A stretch of 17,205 bases of DNA, from assembly GCA_010015655.1 (NCBI GenBank), contig ML976697.1:587671-604875 (forward strand). The letters run 5' to 3'. Made by a program: the position numbers and the translations under genes. A model generated the notes under the pieces. It ran no database searches. It saw nothing but the letters and a program-made list of their open reading frames with translations, and had not been told where the DNA came from. The stretch is from Bimuria novae-zelandiae CBS 107.79. Lineage: Eukaryota; Ascomycota; Dothideomycetes; Pleosporales; Didymosphaeriaceae. Of this stretch, positions 10,114 to 17,205 are shown piece after piece (within the stretch, counting starts at the first letter, position 1; every line of letters starts with the position of its first letter).

Positions 10114-10478
10114 TGTTAATTTAATTATGCTATATATACCTTTAATACTAACGCCTTTAGTAACAGGCGTAAGCTATCACTACAACCCTTTCCCGTCCTA
10201 CTAGTACTCCTGCCCGAGAACTAACCTTAGCCCCTTAGAGAATAGCTACCTCTTTGGGATCTTAATAACTATCATCGTGTTCCTATATACATGATTAGTC
10301 CCACGAATCCCAGGAGTCTTAGGAGTCCCAAAGCCAAGACAATTCTAGGACGCCCGATATTCCTGGGGCGCGTGACTAAGTCACGTGACCCGTGGCTAAG
10401 TTAGGAATCTTGGCTGGTCGTATAGATAAGTGTCCATGCCCCGCCTCGCGTTATATTGGGTCTCAACGGATCCTAACA
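10114..10478 (+). repeat. Probable 3' LTR of the gypsy element
   Basis: The right boundary is supported by homology: the inverted gag copy starting at 10479 matches the gag copy at 4245-5548 right up to this point and then stops. The LTR ends CCTAACA; the nearest matching start is TGTTA at 10114-10118, giving a TGTTA...TAACA terminal repeat and a length of 365 bp. The left boundary is a guess, because no second LTR is in the window. The segment is GC-richer than its surroundings and contains CACGTG. No clear polypurine tract precedes 10114; a purine-rich run at 9998-10018 would be the alternative. Confidence 0.4.
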
Positions 10479-11780
10479 GTTTACTATATATTTAACGCGT
10501 ATTTTTTATGAACTAATAGCAATATTACTAAGTTTATTACTTAATTAAAATATAGAAAATATCGTGTTTCGCATTTATCTTAGAGGTAAATATTATAATA
10601 GGTAATAAGACCGTTAAACTATTCTTATTTAAGGTATTAGTATATTTAAGAAAAATAGCTATATTCCGTAGCTTAGTAATATATAATATATTAATCTTCT
10701 TTATAGAGGGTCTATTGTATAGTTCTCTGCGTAGGGTTACGATAGTTCCGATCGTATTATAGTTTGTAGTTTGGGTTTTTATTTAGGTACTTTTTCTTAG
10801 TATCTTTATATTTATAATAGTAATCTACCCATTCACGTGCTGCCTTACTAACTATATTAGGTTAGCAAGCGTGGTAAAGTGCTACTTTATAGTCTTTATC
10901 TTATTATTTTATTATTATAAACCTAAAATCTCCTTTTCTTCGTTAGTGTTCTTTTAAGAAGTTAAAAATATTTATTATCCTGCTAGTAGTAGGCTTACTC
11001 GAGCTAGGGTAAAATATAGGAGATTAAGGAACTAGCTTTATCTCTTTTTTATTTAAACCTTTATATATATCTTTATAAAGTTACAAGTTAGGTAACCCTA
11101 ATTATTCTAAGTCCTTGTTATAGATATTAATCTATTTAATAGTATTTACTATCTGCTATTCCTCGTCGGTCGTTTTTTTGTTGTCGATAATTAGTATATT
11201 TAACTATCTAATAACCTTATTCTTAGATCTGTGGTTCCTGGCTATATGGCCTAGTTTACTATATATATAGTAGAGGCGTGCCCCGATCCCTTGCCTATAG
11301 ATTCTATCTAGGGTACGTCCTTTTGGCTTATAAAAGCCTTTGGCCTTTTCTGTTCCCTTCTTGAGGTTGTTAAACTGGATTCCTTCCATAGGTTAATAAC
11401 TATAAGAGTTATAGTAGTTGCGAGGTACTTTTGGCGGCGCCTTATAGATAATAGGTGCCTGTCTATTAGCGTTCCTTGGGTTCCTGTAGAACTCTTCTTG
11501 CAACATAAACTATTCGGCGTTAATTTAGATTATTTCTTTATATAGTTTTTTAAAAGTATTAGTTTTAGCACTACTGCGTAAAAGTTCTTTATATAACTTA
11601 TATATAAGTTTTTATTTAAATATTATCTTAAGAGATTTATTCTCCTTGTTAAGTTATACAGCGTACTTGCGGAATTAAGCTACGTACTTAGCTATAAATT
11701 AGTATTACTTAATAGTCTAAATAGCCTGTTTAGCTATTATAGTCTCATTAGTAATTCTAAATATCTATTATAGATATTGC
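10479..11780 (-). pseudogene. gag: Inverted second copy of the gypsy gag region (fragment)
   Basis: Read on the minus strand, this matches the gag of the + element segment for segment (4245-5548), and both are almost exactly 1.30 kb. The best preserved part is 11204-11389, with KLGHIARNHRSKNK matching KLGHIARNC in the other copy. The second Cys of the knuckle is Tyr in both copies, and here the first and last Cys are also lost. Differences are mostly C/T and G/A, as expected for RIP of duplicated DNA. It is cut on the left by the LTR at 10478 and on the right at about 11780, where normal-GC sequence begins; its N-terminal gag, 5' LTR and pol are not in the window. Confidence 0.75.
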
Positions 11781-11798
11781 GGGGTGTTTAGTGTTCCT

Positions 11799-12005
11799 GA
11801 CTAGCACGATCTGGTCAGGGCTTACTGCGTGGGCTTGTTCCGGGAGATAGGCGCAGGGAAGGACCCTCGGTGGAGCGATCTTAGTGAGGGAGGCATGGAC
11901 GGAGGCAAGGATGGATTGGCGGTTTTTGCACGGGATCTGGAGCGCGAGGGGTTTGATAGGAGGGAGGTTGGGGAGATTGTTGGGTTGGCCAGGGGAGCAG
12001 AGTAG
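11799..12005 (+). pseudogene. Possible 3' end of a truncated host gene
   Basis: Immediately right of the transposon boundary a + frame runs 68 codons to TAG 12003-12005 without interruption, with normal GC. It encodes an acidic, helical-looking C-terminus (AVFARDLEREGFDRREVGEIVG, about 11920-11985). The pattern L-x-x-x-GF-x-x-x-E-V-x-x-I-VG resembles the C-terminal ends of amidohydrolase/dipeptidase-type enzymes, but that is only an impression. An in-frame TAG lies just upstream at 11796-11798. If real, the gene body was lost when the repeats arrived. It could also be a chance open frame; overlapping minus-strand frames of similar length exist. Confidence 0.25.
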
Positions 12006-12382
12006 TGCGCACCGCAGATGCATACGGCAGTCAGATGAGCGACATACAAAACAGCGACCTATCAACGTTTGAAGGCTGCAGTCATTGATTAGAGCGCGGG
12101 CACTCCTTCAGACTTCATTGACGACAGCAACGTCTGAATCACGACGCATGTTCGTCCTCAAGTCGTGCTCACGTTCTTTTACACCTAGCAGGTACATCCG
12201 TCTGGATCGGGTGTACGTATGTGTAAGCGCAGGAAGAGGTGCGTTATGTGAAGTTTGAGAAAGTGTTTGAATATGGTACACAGCCAATTGCCGAGAGAAT
12301 ATATCCCCACACTACCCATATGATACAAGTCTCTTTCGATGTGGTGATACAACAACTACCACACGGGAGGGAGTTTTTTGTT
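12006..12382. other. Intergenic region downstream of the mS26 gene
   Basis: Normal-GC sequence with no supported gene. It should contain the 3' UTR of the minus-strand mS26 gene. A perfect 7-bp inverted repeat TTCAGAC/GTCTGAA lies near 12109-12138. No canonical AATAAA is seen on the minus strand. Confidence 0.5.
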
Positions 12383-13297
12383 TTACATCTTCCCACCGGT
12401 AAGCGCCTCCGCTACCTTCTTGATGCGTTCCTTCGCCAGACCCACACCCGTACCCTCGCCGCCCATGAGACTCTGCAGCTTCTCGGCGACGCCCTCGGGC
12501 GGTCCGCCTTCCCAAGCCGACACGCCCGTACCCGTCGGGCTCACGGCGCCGCCAGGGTGGAAGCGGACAGGCATCTCCTCAGTACCGAACGCCTTCTCAA
12601 TCGCCTCGTCCAGCTGCTCCTCGTTCACAATAAACTCGCGCGCATTCGTGTACAAATCGTGCAGCCTCGACCTGCGCACCGCCTCCTGCCTCGCGAGGCG
12701 CTTCTCATACGCCTTGCGCCTCTGCGCCGCGAACACCACGCGCGGCGTCTCCGGCAGCCTGCCCCCCAAGAAATCTCTCACTCCCTTGGAAACCGAAGTC
12801 TGTGTGAGGACATCGACCTGTCTGGGTGGCGCCAACGCGAGTCGGCGCCTCTCCGCATTGCTGGCCTGGATCTGCGCGGTAAACGCCTGGTCCGTCTCGA
12901 CTTTGCGCGCGTGCAGCTCCTTGACGCCCTCGCGGAGGGCTTTCTTGCGCGCGTCGGCGAGCCGCTGCTTGTACAGGCGGTACTCTGCGTCTTTGCTCCA
13001 GGGGCCAGGTTGGGCGGGCTTCTTGGGCTCGCGGGTCGACTGGGCGAGGAACTGGTCAGATTCTTTGGGGATGTCGGAGCGCGTTTTGAAGACGTCGCGC
13101 GGGACGGGAAGGTGCCCTTTTACGAGCGGCTTGCGCGGGAAGGTGGGTTGCAGCGGCTTGGGGACCTCGACGTAGTTGGGGGATTCGGGGCCGAGGGCGA
13201 GCGTGGGGGCCGTGGAAGAGAAGGAGCGTCCCGTCAAGGTGGAATTGATGCCATTGCTGGCTGTCCAGGGGAAGCGGACGGGTATTCGTGGCGGCAT
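12383..13297 (-). CDS. PET123: Mitochondrial small-subunit ribosomal protein mS26 (Pet123)
   Basis: Intronless, 304 aa, from ATG 13295-13297 to TAA 12383-12385. This is the only ATG near the 5' end; the open frame extends to 13366 but only with non-ATG codons there. Context GCCATGC is good. Residues 1-30 look like a mitochondrial presequence: Arg/Ser/Thr-rich, no acid, ending RSFSST (24-29), a typical cleavage neighbourhood. Next is a Pro-rich segment (SPNYVEVPKPLQPT), then long charged helices (about residues 100-215, many Arg/Lys/Glu) and the strongest signature, REFIVNEEQLDEAIEKAF (about 220-237), which matches the REFIV/NEFIV-x-E-x-QL region of Pet123/mS26. The protein binds the mitoribosomal small subunit and is needed for mitochondrial translation. 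It is transcribed divergently from NOG2, 193 bp apart. Large overlapping + frames here are antisense shadows. Confidence 0.85.
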   Translation of the reverse strand: MPPRIPVRFPWTASNGINSTLTGRSFSSTAPTLALGPESPNYVEVPKPLQPTFPRKPLVKGHLPVPRDVFKTRSDIPKESDQFLAQSTREPKKPAQPGPWSKDAEYRLYKQRLADARKKALREGVKELHARKVETDQAFTAQIQASNAERRRLALAPPRQVDVLTQTSVSKGVRDFLGGRLPETPRVVFAAQRRKAYEKRLARQEAVRRSRLHDLYTNAREFIVNEEQLDEAIEKAFGTEEMPVRFHPGGAVSPTGTGVSAWEGGPPEGVAEKLQSLMGGEGTGVGLAKERIKKVAEALTGGKM

Positions 13298-13490
13298 GGC
13301 GATGCTGGGCGATGGCGATGGGCCCGTCGGCAGGTGCTCAGGTCGAAAAGTTGAGGTTCGCGCCAAGCCGGAGGTGGTGTCTGTGCGCTCCGAAAAAGTT
13401 CCAAAAATTTACAACCGCCGCTCAGACTCCCGACCGACTTCTCGAAACGACAATTTTGCCTGCGTCCTGCCTGCACAACGGGTCGGCAAT
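13298..13490. promoter_or_regulatory. Shared divergent promoter of mS26 and NOG2
   Basis: Only 193 bp separate the two ATGs, so the upstream regions overlap completely. It contains an RRPE-like AAAAATTT at 13403-13410 and no clear TATA box. A mitoribosomal and a cytosolic ribosome-assembly gene could thus be co-regulated; that is inference. Confidence 0.6.
13403..13410. promoter_or_regulatory. RRPE-like motif AAAAATTT
   Basis: The rRNA processing element (core AAAAATTT) is a known upstream motif of ascomycete ribosome-biogenesis genes. Here it lies 81 bp before the NOG2 ATG. No PAC motif (GATGAG) was found beside it, and an 8-bp AT string can occur by chance, though the surroundings are GC-rich. 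Confidence 0.35.
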
Positions 13491-15772
13491 ATGGGCACCC
13501 ACAAGAAAGAAAAGAATCGCAAGGAGCGAGAGGGCAAGACGGGCGATGGCATGGGCAATGTAAGTTTCGCCGTCTTCCCCGCAGCTTCTTCCTACTTACA
13601 CTCCGCAGGTCAAAGTCAAGGGAGAGAACTTCTACCGCAGCGCGAAAAAGGTCAAGGTCTTGAAGCGTCTCACCGACGGCAAGGCCCAGCGGAATGCTCG
13701 TGGCGACATCACGAAAGCTGCGTCGTACCAAAGCCGCGAGGCCCCAGTTGCGCGCGTGGAGCCGAACAGGAAGTGGTTCAACAACACGCGCGTGATCAGC
13801 CAAGACGCCCTGGACAGCTTCCGATCGGCGATCCAAGCCCAAGCCAGCGATCCCACGTCGTACCTGTTGAAGCAGAACAAGCTGCCAATGTCGCTGATCG
13901 AGGACAAGAAGACGAAAAATGGTCTAGTGGAGCACAGGGCGAAGATCGCCGTGGAGAGTCAGCCGTTCAGCGAGACATTCGGACCCAAGGCTCAGAGAAA
14001 GAAACCGAAGCTCGATTTTGATTCAATCGAGAGTCTTGTCGGACGGACCGACGACATGCACGATCAGTACCTCGACCGGTTGGAGCAGGCCAAGCTTCTA
14101 TCAGGGACCTCTGGAGATGCGGACAATGAGGATGGCGTGCTCACTGCGTCGCGTGAAGCCATTTTTGGCAAGGGCACTTCGAAGCGGATATGGAACGAAT
14201 TGTACAAAGTCATCGACAGTTCTGACGTTATCCTGCACGTCATTGACGCGAGAGACCCGTACGCCACCCCCAAGTACAAAGTGGATGTGTCCTTGAAGTG
14301 GAATATTTCTTCTCGTTGAGACACGTTTCAAGTACATCCCCCCGTTTCTCGGCTTGTGCTAACTCTACGTCAGGATCGGAACCAGATGCCGTTCAGTCGA
14401 GAAGTATCTACGCGAGGAAGCCCCGCACAAGCATCTCGTCTTCGTCCTGAACAAGGTCGACCTAGTCCCTTCGAAAGTGGCCGTAAGTTTTATCTCCTCC
14501 CCAACCGCGCATCCGCACCCCATCGATAAGTCAAGGACCTATCCCTCTCCATGGACTGGTTCTGTTACATCTTTGGGAGATTAAAAAAGACTCGCTCCCC
14601 CGCGGCCGTTATGGTCGTGGGTAGACGCGCTATCGTTTTGGTGGCAAGTCGCTAGAGTCCGCGTGATCCGTTTGAGTTGAGGACTGCCTCTGCGTGGCAT
14701 TCACTGCCTGGCAGCTAAGTGGCGGTTCTCTTAGTAATGCTTCACACACCTCTTCACTAAAGACTGCTTCAATGTTGGTGAATGACGCTAACTTGTGCAG
14801 GCCGCCTGGGTAAGGCACTTGTCCAAAGAATTCCCGACCTTGGCATTTCACGCATCCATCAACAACTCGTTTGGCAAAGGTTCCCTCATATCTCTTCTCC
14901 GCCAGTTTTCACAGCTGCATGCAGATCGCAAGCAGATCTCCGTGGGACTGATTGGGTATCCAAACGTGGGCAAGTCTTCCATCGTCAATACCCTTAGGAA
15001 CAAGCCCGTTTGTACCGTCGCTCCGATCGCTGGCGAAACGAAGGTCTGGCAGTACATCACCTTGATGAAGCGCATCTACCTCATCGACTGCCCTGGCATC
15101 GTCCCTCCCAATCAGCAAGACACTGATGAAGAGCTTCTACTGCGAGGCAGTGTCCGCGTCGAAAACATCGAGTGGCCTGCGCAGTACGTGGAAACAGTTC
15201 TAGAACGAGTGCAACCCAAGCACTTGCAAAGAACGTACGACGTCATAGGCTATACTGACTCTACAAGCTTTCTTGAGCTGCTGTGCCGCAAGATGGGACG
15301 GTTGCTCAAGGGAGGTGAACCGGATCTCGACTCTGTCGCAAGGATAGTGTTGAATGATTGGATCAGAGGCAAAATCCCGTGGTTCACCCCTCCCCCTATG
15401 CCGGAAGGTGAGAGCGGTGGTGCGAAGGGTGTGGACGGGCGGGATGGCAAGTTGGGCGAGATGCCACGCAAGAGGAAGAGGGGCGCGGACAGCGAAGCCA
15501 CCGAGAGTGTGGCTGCTACGAACGACCAGATCGCGGTTGGCGAGGATGATGAGGATGAGGACGACGATGAGTTCGCCGGCTTCAGCGACGACGACGACGA
15601 CGAAGAAGAAGAAGGCGGTCTCGAAGTGGACGTGGGTGCCGATGACGCAGACGACGCACAAACCCTCGTCGCAGACGACAACGCGAGCGAAGATGATGGA
15701 AACGTTGACAAAGAGGTCGCCGCCATATCGGCCGCATTATCGACGGCGAAAAAATGGCAACGGAAAGAATAG
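13491..15772 (+). CDS. NOG2: Nucleolar GTPase Nog2/Nug2, 60S pre-ribosome assembly factor
   Basis: Four exons: 13491-13559, 13609-14258, 14374-14482, 14801-15772; 1800 nt, 599 aa. Introns are 49, 115 and 318 nt, all GT-AG (donors GTAAGT, GTACGC, GTAAGT), with GCTAAC branch sites in the second and third. The joins restore the conserved [28 protein letters not shown] and [22 protein letters not shown]. The GTPase is circularly permuted, as in the YlqF/YawG family: G4 NKVD (266-269), G5 region HASINNSFG (293-301), G1 GYPNVGKSS (328-336), G2 Thr in GETK (356), G3 DCPG (372-375). An N-terminal NGP1NT-type domain precedes it. The C-terminal ~110 residues hold a basic NLS-like PRKRKRG (about 497) and a long Asp/Glu run (about 523-550). 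Yeast Nog2 acts on late nuclear pre-60S particles and is essential. Intron 3 carries an H/ACA snoRNA. Confidence 0.93.
14517..14751 (+). ncRNA. snR191: Intronic H/ACA box snoRNA, snR191 homologue (25S rRNA helix 69 guide)
   Basis: It sits inside NOG2 intron 3. 5' hairpin: lower stem CCCA (14519-14522)/TGGG (14574-14577) plus GAT (14525-14527)/ATC (14569-14571); pocket strands AAGTCA (14528-14533) and GTTAC (14564-14568); upper stem AGGACC (14534-14539)/GGTTCT (14558-14563). H box AGATTA is at 14578-14583, exactly 14 nt below the pocket. 3' hairpin: lower stem GTG-AAG (14641-14648)/CTTCAC (14740-14745), left guide AGAGT (14654-14658), stem CCGC (14659-14662)/GCGG (14722-14725), right guide TAGT (14732-14735). 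ACA is at 14746-14748, again 14 nt from the pocket and 3 nt from the RNA end. The 5' pocket pairs with GUAAC-(U-A)-UGACU and the 3' pocket with ACUA-(U-G)-ACUCU, overlapping sites in helix 69 of 25S rRNA (yeast U2258, U2260). Yeast snR191 guides both and lies in the NOG2 intron. The 3' domain folds less tightly than the 5' domain. Confidence 0.85.
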
Positions 15773-15926
15773 TCCTTCCATTTTGATGAATGAAGAGCAA
15801 TGATACCCACGGCACGTAGATGTGCTTCCGTGCTGAGTCATATCCGCATTTACCAGAAGATCACCAAACCGTTCCACAAAAGAAGAAAATCCATCAGTGA
15901 TCCCTCACTCCAAGCTTCCTACATGC
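15773..15926. other. NOG2 3' flank
   Basis: This is the likely 3' UTR of NOG2. No canonical AATAAA signal is visible and no gene is supported. Confidence 0.4.
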
Positions 15927-16050
15927 AAGCTTCTTTTATCGTCTTTAATGCCCTAAATAGATCATGCGACACACAATAACTGAGAAACACGATAATTACA
16001 GCGTCGAAGGGCGCACTAGAACAAGACGCAAAATGAGGGCGGAGATGCGT
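15927..16050 (+). repeat. Degenerate direct duplication, copy a
   Basis: This copy begins AAGCTT, shares GATCATGCGACACACA and GCAAAATGAGGGCG with 16546-16661 in the same order and spacing, and ends GAGATGCGT. Between the conserved blocks the two copies differ by many substitutions and small indels. Both copies include an ATG in the first block, but the frames diverge, so coding is not supported. Confidence 0.65.
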
Positions 16051-16545
16051 GCAGTGTACACTTTCCCTCTATCTGCCCCGAAACCTCGCGCCAATACGCC
16101 TCACATCCCTCTACACATCCCTCCACAGCTGTGGGGCGACGGCAACCGCCTCCTGCACACTATAGGATATCCATCCTGCGACACTCAAGATGGAAAGGAC
16201 ACGCGAAAAGCAAATATACCATGTGCACGTACACGTACGTCTTCTTCCAGGCATTTTGTGCCAGCCCCCAAATCAAATCTCTCCATCGTTACCAATCTAG
16301 TCACTTACTCATGCACAACAAGAGATCCCAACCTCGAGACCATAACGCTTAATAGTGTTGTTATGCAATTTCTCGATCTTTGTCCACCGATCTGACTAAA
16401 CGACGCAATGCGCTTTAAACTTACTGTGGATTATTTACTACATGTACGCCCTTCAAAGGTATACTTTCAGCTCTAAATGTTGTACAACGACGCGGGTTTA
16501 TTGGTTTCGATTGTATTTTGTACGGATGTCATACGTGCGCATATC
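16051..16545. other. Spacer between the two direct-repeat copies, no gene seen
   Basis: The sequence is of normal composition. A 143-codon + frame covers 15964-16395, but it has no recognisable domain, has a Pro/Thr/Arg-rich composition and is not matched by the other repeat copy, so I treat it as chance. Confidence 0.4.
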
Positions 16546-16661
16546 AAGCTTTTCTTTATTGTCTTCAACGACATGAAAAGATCATGCGACACACAGCAAC
16601 CAAGCAACCAGAAGGCGATTGTACAGCAACAATAATACGCAAAATGAGGGCGAAGATGCGT
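16546..16661 (+). repeat. Degenerate direct duplication, copy b
   Basis: Partner of 15927-16050, offset by about 619 bp; it shares the blocks GATCATGCGACACACA and GCAAAATGAGGGCG and ends AAGATGCGT. Divergence indicates an old event. Confidence 0.65.
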
Positions 16662-16786
16662 TCGCGTGCGGAGATGTCCGGCTCTCCACATCTTCCCCGC
16701 TCTCATTGTCACCCAATTGCATCTCCTTTCGATTCCATGTGGAAGATCCAGATCCTTAGATTCCCCGTATTTCAGGTTTCTGGCGA

Positions 16787-16954
16787 TCATCTCGGTGTCC
16801 AATTAGCCCCGTTTTGGCGTTCCTGTGGCTGAACAATCGAGCCAAAGAACGGTGTCGACATGTTCAGCTCGTGGAACGACAGTTTCAGCTGGTGGAATGT
16901 CACCCATGATTCCGTGAACGGCAACTTCCGGTTTTCAACCACCTTCACGCTCTT
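16787..16954 (-). other. Short minus-strand open frame, possible C-terminal exon or gene relic
   Basis: Fifty-five sense codons end at TGA 16787-16789 and are preceded by an in-frame stop at 16955-16957. There is no suitable ATG at the start, so it would have to be a terminal exon or a relic. Residues such as ESWVTFHQLKLSFHELNMS alternate hydrophobic and polar, like beta strands, and arise from a 21-nt tandem repeat. No family is recognised. Confidence 0.2.
16861..16902 (-). repeat. Two tandem 21-bp units
   Basis: 16861-16881 and 16882-16902 are imperfect copies (TTCAGCTCGTGGAACGACA versus TTCAGCTGGTGGAATGTCA in their cores). The unit is seven codons, encoding FHQL/FHEL-type heptads on the minus strand. 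Confidence 0.7.
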
Positions 16955-17082
16955 TTATTATACCGTAGAGTTTTGCAATTAATAGATAGCCTAGCTGCTA
17001 GCTGCAGGTGGCGACGTAACCGTAGGAGGTATCGCGCTGAGACGCTTGCAACGTCAAACATCGTCAAAATAGATCAGTGGCC

Positions 17083-17200
17083 TGCATCTCCACAACAACA
17101 CTATAGATTTTGATACTTTTCGGATTTTCTTGATTCTACGGTCTAAATCTATAGGACTTTTGAATTTCATAAAAATCAGATATGTGGTGGTGGAGATACA
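17083..17200. repeat. Imperfect inverted repeat with an inner perfect 10-bp palindrome arm
   Basis: 17083-17110 and 17173-17200 are reverse complements at about 20 of 28 positions (TCTCCAC...GTGGTGGAGA). Nested inside, CTATAGATTT (17101-17110) pairs perfectly with 17145-17154. Size and structure suggest a small palindromic element or MITE relic, but no target duplication was identified. Confidence 0.4.
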
Positions 17201-17205
17201 TAAGG

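Larger units (their letters stand above)
4186..10478 (+). mobile_element. Ty3/gypsy chromovirus-type LTR retrotransposon, 5'-truncated, RIP-degraded
   Basis: This holds gag with a zinc knuckle, pol in the order protease - RT - RNase H - integrase - chromodomain, an antisense ORF, and a probable 3' LTR ending at 10478. The 5' LTR and N-terminal gag are absent: gag begins mid-protein directly against the right TIR of the DD34E element, which presumably inserted into or replaced the 5' part. The order RT-RNase H-integrase with a C-terminal chromodomain is diagnostic of Ty3/gypsy chromoviruses (Metaviridae), common in fungi. At 10478/10479 the element abuts an inverted gag fragment of the same family that is broken there, which suggests nesting of one family member in another. 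Confidence 0.8.

Noticed and set aside
12109..12138. 7-bp inverted repeat as a terminator hairpin
   Set aside because: Eukaryotic polymerase II genes do not end at such hairpins, and the loop of 16 nt with no T-run gives no support.
12239..13354. 371-codon + frame over the mS26 gene, with other + frames alongside
   Set aside because: It is antisense to the mS26 coding region, which has a clear family signature and presequence; the + translation is Arg/Leu-rich with no domain. The long frame results from GC-rich third positions.
13298..13366. N-terminal extension of mS26 by 23 codons
   Set aside because: The first codon at 13364-13366 is TTG, not ATG. The only ATG is at 13295-13297 and is followed directly by a plausible mitochondrial presequence.
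14259..14337. Read-through of NOG2 exon 2 to the stop near 14319
   Set aside because: The residues after DARDP in that reading do not fit the family. Splicing at 14259 and 14373 gives [17 protein letters not shown], the expected conserved sequence, and the intron has a GCTAAC branch site.
15250..15810. 186-codon minus frame rich in Ser
   Set aside because: It is the complement of the Asp/Glu-rich NOG2 tail (GAC/GAA repeats read backwards as serine codons).
1..17205. tRNA or rRNA genes
   Set aside because: I looked for B-box-like GGTTCGAATCC patterns and conserved rRNA blocks on both strands and found none.

Overview
The window looks like nuclear DNA of a filamentous ascomycete (Pezizomycotina). 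It has short GT-AG introns with CTAAC-type branch points, two conserved fungal housekeeping genes, and transposons degraded in the way repeat-induced point mutation (RIP) degrades them: long coding frames kept open in phase but peppered with TAG/TAA stops and TpA-rich. The assignment is from gene structure and protein recognition only; I could not run a search.

Bases 1-11780 are a nested, AT-rich transposon graveyard. A C-terminal tail of a pogo/Fot1-like transposase (3-176) is followed by a Tc1/IS630-type DD34E element (295-4185). That element has about 90-bp terminal inverted repeats, a transposase on + (793-1938) and a second long ORF of unknown function on - (about 4060-2102). Its left terminal repeat is split by a 286-bp MITE (321-606). 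Next comes a Ty3/gypsy chromovirus on + (gag from 4186, pol 5790-9215 with protease, RT, RNase H, integrase and chromodomain, probable 3' LTR ending at 10478). It carries an extra antisense ORF (9921-9202) facing pol. It abuts a second, inverted gag fragment of the same family (11780-10479).

At about 11780 composition changes sharply to normal GC. A possible 3' remnant of a host gene (11799-12005) is followed by a divergent pair: mitochondrial ribosomal protein mS26/Pet123 on - (13297-12383) and the 60S-assembly GTPase Nog2/Nug2 on + (13491-15772, four exons, 599 aa). They share a 193-bp promoter with an RRPE-like motif.

The most interesting feature is in Nog2 intron 3. This 318-nt intron contains a well-formed H/ACA snoRNA (about 14517-14751). 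Its two pockets match the adjacent pseudouridine sites of 25S rRNA helix 69 (yeast U2258 and U2260), exactly the pair guided by yeast snR191, which is itself encoded in the yeast NOG2 intron. The host-guest pairing therefore appears conserved across a very large evolutionary distance.

Downstream of Nog2 (15773-17205) I see no convincing complete gene, only a degenerate ~120-bp direct duplication, a short minus-strand open frame with a 21-nt tandem repeat, and a terminal imperfect inverted repeat.
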